A stretch of 10,960 nt of DNA, taken from positions 1-10,960 of the forward strand of contig CAIUKZ010000263.1 of the NCBI GenBank assembly GCA_903899865.1, given 5' to 3'. This DNA comes from an uncultured Bacteroidales bacterium (GTDB lineage Bacteria; Bacteroidota; Bacteroidia; Bacteroidales; Paludibacteraceae). Positions 1-5,227 of this stretch are shown here, piece by piece (the stretch's first letter is position 1; each line of letters opens with the position of its first letter). The notes under the pieces were generated by a model. It had not been told where the DNA came from and did not search any database. It saw only the letters and a program-made list of their open reading frames with translations. A program made the translations under genes and the position numbers.

Positions 1-1
1 C

Positions 2-41
2 AACAAAGCCTAGTATTTCATTATAAATACTAGGCTTTGTT
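2..41. terminator. Perfect 17-bp hairpin, probable transcription terminator
   Basis: Bases 2-18 are an exact reverse complement of bases 25-41, with a six-base loop (cattat). The minus-strand membrane protein gene ends 44 bases away, so this is the likely end of that operon. A plus-strand transcript entering from the left would meet the same hairpin, followed by a weak T-rich stretch (tatatttt), so it may act in both directions. The U-tract that would follow on the minus strand lies beyond the window edge and cannot be seen. Confidence 0.7.
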
Positions 42-84
42 ATATTTTAAGGAATCTAAATAACTCTCGTAGATGATTGAATTG

Positions 85-414
85 TTAATTCGAATTAGTT
101 CTAAACGATAAAAAAATGGTGGTGCTGGAGTAGGCAAGTAATGATACTACCCATGTGTTAGAGCCGATAGCCATGAAGTATGTACTTAGTCCGAGTAGCA
201 AACTAGAAAGGAATGCAATTTTAGCCAATCTGTATTGTCTGCTATCACTTCTGCTATTATTGCTAATTTGAAGCCCTTGAAGTACAATCACTATTGTAGC
301 GCCAAGTCCAAAAACATAAGGCGCCCAATTCAGGTTTGCAAATTGACTTATTGCGCCTATCACGGTTAGCAATCCACCACTTATAAGTAGTGACTGAGAG
401 TTTTTTATTGTCAT
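85..414 (-). CDS. Small four-helix membrane protein of unknown function
   Basis: This 109-residue protein has four hydrophobic segments at about residues 8-27, 31-50, 63-82 and 86-104, with short polar loops and a basic/polar stretch (NNSRSDSRQYR) between helices 2 and 3. It has no signal peptide, no cysteine and no recognisable catalytic motif. The ATG shares four bases (ATGA) with the stop codon of the upstream DivIC/FtsB-type gene, so the two are almost certainly translated in a coupled way. That link suggests, but does not show, a role at the inner membrane connected with cell division or envelope growth. I do not recognise a named family. It is the last gene before the hairpin at 2-41. 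Confidence 0.75.
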   Translation of the reverse strand: MTIKNSQSLLISGGLLTVIGAISQFANLNWAPYVFGLGATIVIVLQGLQISNNSRSDSRQYRLAKIAFLSSLLLGLSTYFMAIGSNTWVVSLLAYSSTTIFLSFRTNSN

Positions 415-713
415 TCTTTAATGATGTAAATGTCCTCGTCTTTACGTTTCATCAGATAATGTTCACGAGCAAATTTTTCCAGATTATCATCATTTGACTG
501 GAGCTCATTCATCTTGTCTTTATTGCTTTGTATTTCGTTTTGATAATACTTCACTTCTTTTTCCATCTCCTTTACTTTTCTACTGCTTTGCCATCTGCTA
601 ATCAAGCTATGTTGATCAAAAAAAACGACAAATATGCCAAATGCCAACAAAACAATGAAGTATTTGTTGACAATTAGCTTGGTGACCCTTTCTTTTGAAA
701 ATGTGAATTTCAT
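411..713 (-). CDS. Septum formation initiator family protein (DivIC/FtsB-like)
   Basis: This 100-residue bitopic membrane protein has the layout of the DivIC/FtsB family. A short basic N-terminus is followed by one membrane helix at about residues 18-33 (FIVLLAFGIFVVFF), a periplasmic charged coiled coil at about 42-78, and a C-terminal segment (FAREHYLMKRKDEDIYII) like the family's conserved ending, which usually reads AREkY.mkk..E.iy. Family members join the FtsQ/DivIB-FtsL complex at the division site and help activate septal peptidoglycan synthesis. The length is normal for the family. The start at 713 follows a leader of about 190 nt if the promoter at 914-942 is correct. The downstream gene overlaps it by four bases. 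DivIC and FtsB cannot be told apart from sequence this short, so no symbol is given. Confidence 0.85.
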   Translation of the reverse strand: MKFTFSKERVTKLIVNKYFIVLLAFGIFVVFFDQHSLISRWQSSRKVKEMEKEVKYYQNEIQSNKDKMNELQSNDDNLEKFAREHYLMKRKDEDIYIIKE

Positions 714-747
714 CTTTAGTAGAGTAGCTGCTATGAATTTAACCCAA

Positions 748-771
748 ATTACGCATTTAAAAATGCGTAAT
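748..771. repeat. Inverted repeat close to the septum gene start
   Basis: The sequence attacgcattt / aaatgcgtaat is self-complementary over 11 bp with a two-base gap, in practice about 10 bp with a four-base loop. It lies 35-58 bases upstream of the minus-strand septum gene start. It could be an RNA hairpin in that gene's leader or a dyad-symmetric protein binding site. Confidence 0.55.
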
Positions 772-825
772 CGCTATCTTATTAGTTTCCAAGGCTTTTT
801 ACAAAACCCTTGGACTAATAAGAGC
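772..825. repeat. Long interrupted hairpin with TTTTTACAAAAC in its loop
   Basis: The left arm cttattagt-tt-ccaagg (778-794) pairs with ccttggactaataag (808-822), leaving only a two-base bulge. With a second bulge the pairing extends to cgct/agcg at the outer ends. The loop, 795-807, is the repeated 12-mer plus one base. This is the strongest structure in the intergenic region and would be an RNA stem-loop in the septum operon leader. Confidence 0.6.
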
Positions 826-908
826 GGGGTTTACCCTCCAGGAATCATTCGTTCGTTTTTACAAAACTCCTAATGATTAATTCGGGTGTAAAAGTCTTTT
901 TACAAAAC
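796..908. repeat. Three direct copies of the 12-mer TTTTTACAAAAC
   Basis: Identical 12-mers occur at 796-807, 856-867 and 897-908, with start-to-start spacings of 60 and 41 bases. The first lies in the loop of the hairpin at 772-825. The second lies between the arms aatcatt (843-849) and aatgatt (872-878). The third overlaps a small hairpin formed by gtaaaa (888-893) and ttttac. The 12-mer has internal near-symmetry (TTTT..AAAA). The sequences flanking the copies differ, so these are not simple duplications of one block. The inner ten bases (ttttacaaaa) recur at 5208-5217, just ahead of the polysaccharide export gene. Confidence 0.6.
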
Positions 909-913
909 AGTTA

Positions 914-942
914 CAAAGGTAAGCATTTTTTTATCAACCAAC
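914..942 (-). promoter_or_regulatory. Putative Bacteroidota promoter for the septum operon
   Basis: On the minus strand TACCTTTG (921 down to 914) matches the TAnnTTTG -7 box. A TTGG/TTG element (about 941-938) lies 16 bases further upstream, a little closer than the usual 19-21. Transcription would begin near 908, giving a leader of about 190 nt. The assignment is by consensus matching only. Confidence 0.5.
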
Positions 943-991
943 TTTTTTTTATAAATCTTTTTGGGCTAACTTCTTGAAGTGATTTTTTGAG

Positions 992-1000
992 TATATTTGC
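992..1000 (+). promoter_or_regulatory. Putative dnaX promoter -7 box
   Basis: TATATTTGC matches the TAnnTTTG(c) consensus and lies 25 bases before the dnaX ATG, so the leader would be only about 20 nt. No good TTTG -33 element sits at the usual distance. The nearest candidate, TTG at 974-976, is 15 bases upstream. Confidence 0.5.
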
Positions 1001-1024
1001 AAACTAAAGTTGTGATCTTGGATT

Positions 1025-2713
1025 ATGGATAATTTCATTGTTTCTGCTAGAAAATATAGACCTTCTACTTTTAACTCAGTGGTAGGTCAGTCTGCTCTTA
1101 CTACTACGCTAAAAAATGCTATTAAGAGTAACCACCTAGCTCATGCTTATCTTTTCTGTGGTCCTAGAGGAGTGGGGAAGACTACTTGTGCCAGAATATT
1201 TGCCAAAACCATTAACTGTCTAAATCTAACCAGCGACTCTGAGGCATGTAACCATTGTGAGTCATGTGTGTCATTTAACGAACAGCGTTCCTATAATATT
1301 CATGAACTTGATGCAGCATCCAATAATAGTGTGGATGATATTCGCTCCCTGATAGATCAAGTTCGCATCCCACCACAAATAGGAAAATACAGCGTATATA
1401 TTGTTGATGAGGTTCACATGTTGTCATCTGGTGCATTCAATGCGTTTCTTAAAACCTTGGAAGAGCCACCAGCTCATGCACTTTTTATTTTAGCTACTAC
1501 TGAGAAACATAAAATTATACCTACCATTCTTTCGCGGTGTCAGATTTATGATTTTAATAGAATCACCGTGTCAGATACAGTTGCTCATCTACAACATGTG
1601 GCTAGCAGTGAGGGTGTGACTGTAGATGCCAATGCTTTGAATGTTGTAGCTCAAAAGAGTGACGGTGGAATGCGTGATGCACTGTCTATTTTTGACCAGT
1701 TGGTGAGTTTTTGTGGAAATAATATAACGTATCAAGGTGTTATTGATAACTTAAATGTCCTTGATTATGAGTATTATTTTCGGTTGGTAGATGCTTTTTT
1801 GGAAGGCAATGTATCACAGTCTTTGTTGATTTTTAACGAGATTTTGAGTAAGGGATTTGATGGTCATCATTTTATAACAGGTTTAAGTGCTCATTTTAGA
1901 GATGTGTTGGTTAGCAAAGACCCGCAAACATTGGTTTTACTAGAAGTGGGAGCAGGGATAGGTGAGCGCTATAAATCTCAAGCGCAAGGCTGTTCGCCCG
2001 ATTTTTTGTTTCAGGCACTCAAACTAGCCAATGACTGTGACAGAGATTATCGAACCAGTAAAAACAAACGACTCCTGGTGGAGTTAGCTTTAATCCGTCT
2101 TTGCCAATTGACGGACGAAAAAAAAAAATCAATAAGTGACGCTGATTTACCTGCTGAAATTCTACCGATTGCTGTTCAAAAATCTGACATACAGCCCACT
2201 GTTGTAGCAACAGTACCCGCATCCACGCCAGTGGAAACGCCTCCTCAGCTAATTGTAAATATGCCACATAGAGTCTCCATCTCTCTGCAACCCAAGGCTG
2301 TAGCTTCAAATGATGAGGTAAATGTGGTGAAGGAACAGGAGTTGTTGATAGCAAGTAATCCTTTTACGGTTGAAGATTTAGAGTATGCATGGAAAAGATT
2401 TGCTGAGAAAATAACAGACCGTCACATGATTGGACTTATCCAAAGTTCTATTCCTCGGTTGGTTTCTGATTATGTTTTTGAAGTCACTGTTTTTAATGGC
2501 TTGCAAGAAAAGGAGTATCGAAACGTTCAACCAGATTTGGTAGCTTTTATTCGCAAGGAGCTTAAGAACTCAAATTTGCAAATGAATATTCGGTTAATAC
2601 AGGAAACTGAGGCACAACGCTCCATTAGCCCAGAAGACAGATACAAACAGATGCTGGAACAGAATCCTGCTATTGATATTTTACGCAGTGGTTTGCAGAT
2701 GGAGATTGATTAG
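1025..2713 (+). CDS. dnaX: DNA polymerase III subunit gamma/tau (clamp loader ATPase)
   Basis: The DnaX ATPase drives loading of the sliding clamp onto primed DNA and, in its full tau form, links the loader to the polymerase core. The N-terminal AAA+ module shows Walker A GPRGVGKTT (residues 46-54), zinc-binding cysteines C65, C75, C78 and C81, Walker B VDEVH (127-131), a sensor-1 region ATTEKHK (157-163) and the SRC arginine-finger motif (170-172). The helical lid and collar domain run to about residue 364. A low-complexity linker rich in P, V, T and A (about 370-425) and a tau-specific C-terminal region follow. The 562-residue length is near that of other tau proteins (E. coli 643). The ATG at 1025 gives the normal N-terminus (RKYRP..F..VVGQ). 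Codons 365-368 lie in an 11-A run, where slippage would give a product of 369-371 residues. The gene converges with the acyltransferase, with one base between the stops. Confidence 0.97.
   Translation: MDNFIVSARKYRPSTFNSVVGQSALTTTLKNAIKSNHLAHAYLFCGPRGVGKTTCARIFAKTINCLNLTSDSEACNHCESCVSFNEQRSYNIHELDAASNNSVDDIRSLIDQVRIPPQIGKYSVYIVDEVHMLSSGAFNAFLKTLEEPPAHALFILATTEKHKIIPTILSRCQIYDFNRITVSDTVAHLQHVASSEGVTVDANALNVVAQKSDGGMRDALSIFDQLVSFCGNNITYQGVIDNLNVLDYEYYFRLVDAFLEGNVSQSLLIFNEILSKGFDGHHFITGLSAHFRDVLVSKDPQTLVLLEVGAGIGERYKSQAQGCSPDFLFQALKLANDCDRDYRTSKNKRLLVELALIRLCQLTDEKKKSISDADLPAEILPIAVQKSDIQPTVVATVPASTPVETPPQLIVNMPHRVSISLQPKAVASNDEVNVVKEQELLIASNPFTVEDLEYAWKRFAEKITDRHMIGLIQSSIPRLVSDYVFEVTVFNGLQEKEYRNVQPDLVAFIRKELKNSNLQMNIRLIQETEAQRSISPEDRYKQMLEQNPAIDILRSGLQMEID
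2118..2128 (+). other. A11 slippery tract in dnaX, candidate programmed slippage site
   Basis: Eleven consecutive A residues encode the end of E365 and K366-K368, immediately after the collar domain. A net gain of one base (or a -1 ribosomal shift) leads to a TGA at 2137-2139. A net loss of one (or a +1 shift) leads to a TAA at 2133-2135. Either frame therefore ends within three codons after the tract and yields a 371- or 369-residue protein that keeps the ATPase and collar domains. Thermus dnaX makes gamma by slippage on A9 and E. coli by -1 frameshifting on AAAAAAG at a comparable domain boundary. The role here is inferred. Confidence 0.6.
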
Positions 2714-2714
2714 C

Positions 2715-4064
2715 TCAGTACTTTATGATTAGCTCTACTATTTCTTGGTGGAGTTTTTTTAGTTTCAATAGACTTTCGTCCCGACGGTTTTCATATCTCA
2801 AAAGCCTAACTCTTCCACACAAAATTTTCCAGTTTCGATACCACTCGTAAGCCAGCGTGCCTAAAAAGTATTGCCCGGCTACAATCAGAGGAAGAAAGCC
2901 CCAATGACAATCGATACTACTTAAAATCAAAAAACCTTGAAGTGAATAGAAAATTGGAAAAGTAAACATTCCTATTCCAAATTGAATGGAGCTTATAAAA
3001 CCATCGTATTCAAGCTTCATAGCCTTGCGAATTACTACTGGTGAGTAAAAAGCTAATAGGTTGACCAACAGACCTAACAAAAAAACAAGCGAAGACGCAC
3101 AAAGTAGAGAAGCGTCAATTATCAGTGATGTGAATGAGTTTTTGTCTTCGTCCAAAGTTTTAGCTTTTATACCCAGTTTGTTACAGAGTTGTGTGTGAAC
3201 TTGACTATCCTTTTCCAAGTTGGTGATGAGCTCAGGAGAATCCTTTTCCATCTCTACAAGTCGCTTCCCTATCCATTGTCTAGCTCTGAATCGGTTGACT
3301 GGCGTGTCATGTACACCAAAGTTATTTAACACAGCTGTATTTGTAATTTCAATTATGGTTTCAAAGCAATCATAATGGTTCTTTGAAGCCAAATCAAGAG
3401 TTAAGTCACTAAGTGATGATCTGAGTTGCTCTCTTATACCATTCATGGCTCTAACACTGTCATTTTCGAACTCACTGAAATAGTCCGAAACTTCTATCGG
3501 TTTGCCAATGTTGATGATAATGTGCTTCCTAGCTTTGCATAAATCGCCAAGATCAATGCCTATAGGAACAATTTTTACCTTGGGCTCCTGTCCCCATTTT
3601 TTTTGTGCTTCGAATGCAACCCTGAAAATTCCTTTCATTATAGGTCGCAGTTTGTGTTGCTCTCCTTGATTTCCTTCAGGCATAATGCCGAGGCTATTTC
3701 CCCTGTGCAGTATTTCCACACATTTGTCAAATGTGTCCTGATTTTTCTGCAAATTGCTGATGCCATCTACCATTCGGAAGGCAGGCATAATCTTGATGAA
3801 GCTCAAAATTTTTCTGGTCAACGCACTTGAAAAAATATCCGACCGAGCCAAAAATACCACAGGAGTAGTGTGTTTGACAATTGATACTACAGCAATGGCA
3901 TCCATCACTGCATTCAAATGATTGGGAGCAAAAATCACGGGACAGTCATCAGGGATGTTTTCACGTCCCACAACAGTGTATTCTCGATAGTATCTTTTGT
4001 AGCAGAATTTTATATATGCTTTTCCAAGGTTGTATGGGAGGGTAAAGTCGTCTATATTTGGCAT
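2715..4064 (-). CDS. Glycerolipid acyltransferase, HX5D type, with C-terminal membrane domain
   Basis: Members of this PlsC-type superfamily transfer fatty acyl groups to glycerol-phosphate lipids or related acceptors at the inner membrane. The acyltransferase core covers about residues 25-215: NHLNAVMD (48-55, catalytic H49 and D55), the substrate-binding PEGNQGE segment (129-135) followed by L-R-P-I-M-K-G (139-145), and VKIVPIGI. The histidine and aspartate are five residues apart, not four, as in the yeast Gat/Sct glycerol-phosphate acyltransferases. After a helical linker there are hydrophobic segments at about 318-340, 358-382 and 388-404, then a basic amphipathic tail. At 449 residues it is much longer than ordinary PlsC (about 240). 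Substrate (lysophosphatidate, glycerol phosphate or another lipid) cannot be decided. The ATG at 4064 is the first in frame and follows a plausible promoter. Confidence 0.85.
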   Translation of the reverse strand: MPNIDDFTLPYNLGKAYIKFCYKRYYREYTVVGRENIPDDCPVIFAPNHLNAVMDAIAVVSIVKHTTPVVFLARSDIFSSALTRKILSFIKIMPAFRMVDGISNLQKNQDTFDKCVEILHRGNSLGIMPEGNQGEQHKLRPIMKGIFRVAFEAQKKWGQEPKVKIVPIGIDLGDLCKARKHIIINIGKPIEVSDYFSEFENDSVRAMNGIREQLRSSLSDLTLDLASKNHYDCFETIIEITNTAVLNNFGVHDTPVNRFRARQWIGKRLVEMEKDSPELITNLEKDSQVHTQLCNKLGIKAKTLDEDKNSFTSLIIDASLLCASSLVFLLGLLVNLLAFYSPVVIRKAMKLEYDGFISSIQFGIGMFTFPIFYSLQGFLILSSIDCHWGFLPLIVAGQYFLGTLAYEWYRNWKILCGRVRLLRYENRRDESLLKLKKLHQEIVELIIKY

Positions 4065-4098
4065 TTGAGTCTCTGAGTTGGAGTGCGTGATTGCTTAG

Positions 4099-4130
4099 CA
4101 AATGTATAAAAAAAAACATTCATACTAAAC
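4099..4130 (-). promoter_or_regulatory. Putative acyltransferase promoter with homopolymer spacer
   Basis: On the minus strand TACATTTG (4106 down to 4099) matches TAnnTTTG, followed by C. A GTTTA (4130-4126) lies 19 bases upstream as a weak -33 match. The spacer contains nine consecutive T on the minus strand (A at 4108-4116). The 5' leader would be about 30 nt. Confidence 0.5.
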
Positions 4131-4146
4131 TTTTCAATTCTAACAC

Positions 4147-4175
4147 TGGATTAGAAATAAAAAACAGTATTTTTG
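4147..4175 (+). promoter_or_regulatory. Putative cyclophilin gene promoter
   Basis: TATTTTTG (4168-4175) matches the -7 box and lies 27 bases before the ATG at 4203. A weak TGGA-like -33 region (4147-4150) sits 17 bases upstream. It is divergent from, and about 60 bases away from, the acyltransferase promoter. Confidence 0.45.
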
Positions 4176-4202
4176 TTATGCTCATAACTAAAGAAACACT
4201 CT

Positions 4203-5021
4203 ATGAAACAATCGAAACTATTTGGGCTAATCCTAGTCATATTTTTACAAATGTCATGCTCTAGCAAAAAATTAATTAGCTCTACAGTATGCATGGAAAC
4301 GACACAAGGCAAAATCACCGTTCGCCTTTATTCTGAAACGCCAAAACACAGGGATAATTTTGTAAAATTGGTCAACAAGGGATTTTATAACGGTTTGCTT
4401 TTTCATCGTGTGATAGCTGATTTTATGATTCAAACAGGTGATCCGCTATCTAAAAATGCGAAACCAAATGTGATGTTGGGAAGTGGAGGGTTAGATTACA
4501 CTTTGCCAGCAGAAGTTTATTATCCAGCCTATTATCATAAACGTGGTGCGCTTTCAGCAGCAAGGAGGGGTGACGATGTGAATCCGAATAAGAATTCTTC
4601 AGCTTGTCAGTTTTATATTGTTGAGGGTCGTGTGTTTACAAATGAAGAGTTGGATGCAATGGAAAAAAATAATTTGATGAAGATGGAAGGAAAATTTTTT
4701 CATGAGATATTACAGACTAAGCAAGAACTTGTGAATAAGTACAAGTTAGAAAAAAATAAAGAGAAATTGGATGCACTACGCGATACGATTATGAGTCAAG
4801 TACAAGAAAAAATGAAAAATGCGAAAATACAAAAATATACAAATCAACAGCGTACAGATTATTCTACGATAGGAGGTACACCACATCTGGATGGGGACTA
4901 TACAGTGTTTGGTGAAGTGATAGACGGAATGGATGTCGTAGGAAAAATCTCAAAGGTCAAAACGGGGATTGCTGATAGACCTATTCAGGATGTGAAAATT
5001 CTTAGAGCATATTGTAAATAA
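4203..5021 (+). CDS. Cyclophilin-type peptidyl-prolyl isomerase, predicted lipoprotein
   Basis: Cyclophilins catalyse cis/trans isomerisation of X-Pro bonds and assist folding of exported proteins. A lipoprotein signal (residues 1-19, LQMSC with C19 as the acylated cysteine; Q at -3 is not ideal) predicts an envelope location. The isomerase domain starts near residue 28. Active-site residues are visible in FHRVIADFMIQTGD (67-80: R69, F74, Q77) and SACQFYI (133-139), then HLDGDYTVFG (228-237), where the histidine typical of cyclophilin A is replaced by Y233. Between the last two motifs lies a charged, probably helical insertion of about 75 residues (146-222). Similar insertions occur in other Bacteroidota envelope cyclophilins. 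The gene appears to stand alone, with promoters on both sides. Confidence 0.92.
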   Translation: MKQSKLFGLILVIFLQMSCSSKKLISSTVCMETTQGKITVRLYSETPKHRDNFVKLVNKGFYNGLLFHRVIADFMIQTGDPLSKNAKPNVMLGSGGLDYTLPAEVYYPAYYHKRGALSAARRGDDVNPNKNSSACQFYIVEGRVFTNEELDAMEKNNLMKMEGKFFHEILQTKQELVNKYKLEKNKEKLDALRDTIMSQVQEKMKNAKIQKYTNQQRTDYSTIGGTPHLDGDYTVFGEVIDGMDVVGKISKVKTGIADRPIQDVKILRAYCK

Positions 5022-5039
5022 TTACTTTTGATATATTTC

Positions 5040-5051
5040 AAAGTTAACTTT
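5040..5051. repeat. 12-bp perfect palindrome upstream of the polysaccharide promoter
   Basis: aaagttaacttt is fully self-complementary and is flanked by a further imperfect pair (tttc at 5036-5039, gaaa at 5054-5057). It is centred about 50 bases before the predicted transcription start and ends nine bases before the -33 TTTG. The position suits an activator or repressor site, but no matching regulator is identified. Confidence 0.4.
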
Positions 5052-5060
5052 AAGAAATAG

Positions 5061-5092
5061 TTTGTGTGCCGTGTCATTTTTTTGTATTTTTG
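5061..5092 (+). promoter_or_regulatory. Strong Bacteroidota promoter for the polysaccharide export pair
   Basis: A perfect -33 TTTG (5061-5064), a 20-bp spacer and a perfect -7 TATTTTTG (5085-5092) followed by C make this the best promoter match in the window. Transcription would begin near 5099. Confidence 0.7.
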
Positions 5093-5098
5093 CAGTCC

Positions 5099-5227
5099 TG
5101 ATTAAGACGGGTGAGGATTTCATTGAATCGTCCATTGGGTGAGCGTTGATGGTATTGCTGTTTTATTGCCTGTCAATAAACACCTTATATGAATCAAGAG
5201 TGATACATTTTACAAAATTAAACATAC
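5099..5227 (+). promoter_or_regulatory. About 130-nt untranslated leader ahead of the Wza-like gene
   Basis: Between the predicted start site and the ATG there is no convincing gene. The leader has two copies of gggtgag (5109-5115 and 5137-5143, 28 bases apart) and a 7-bp hairpin, tttattg (5162-5168) / caataaa (5174-5180), with loop cctgt. It also has a ttttacaaaa element (5208-5217) ten bases before the start codon. It is longer than the other leaders here apart from that of the septum operon, so post-initiation control is possible. It does not match a riboswitch I know. Confidence 0.4.

Larger units (their letters stand above)
714..1024. other. Divergent intergenic region rich in inverted repeats
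   Basis: This 311-bp gap lies between the minus-strand septum operon and dnaX. It holds opposing TAnnTTTG promoters near 914-942 and 992-999, and at least three inverted repeats (748-771, 772-825, 843-878). Three copies of one 12-mer sit in or beside the loops of such repeats. A short open frame at 634-873 crosses the region but overlaps the septum gene antisense and has no protein-like features. If the minus-strand promoter is right, most of the structure lies in the 5' leader of the septum operon mRNA. Confidence 0.6.

Noticed and set aside
634..873. 79-codon plus-strand open frame across the septum gene start and the repeat region
   Set aside because: It begins antisense inside the septum protein gene, runs through inverted repeats, has no recognisable domain and no promoter of its own.
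714..1024. CRISPR array or insertion sequence in the repeat-rich intergenic region
   Set aside because: The repeated unit is only 12 bases, spacings are uneven (60 and 41), and there are no cas genes, transposase gene or terminal inverted repeats with target duplications.
2118..2128. A11 run as a sequencing or assembly error breaking dnaX
   Set aside because: The frame remains open on both sides and gives a continuous tau protein with a plausible linker and C-terminus, so the tract length as given is consistent with an intact gene.
2019..2354. 111-codon minus-strand open frame inside dnaX
   Set aside because: It is fully antisense to the well-supported tau linker and C-terminal region. The composition is low-complexity and no protein family is recognisable.
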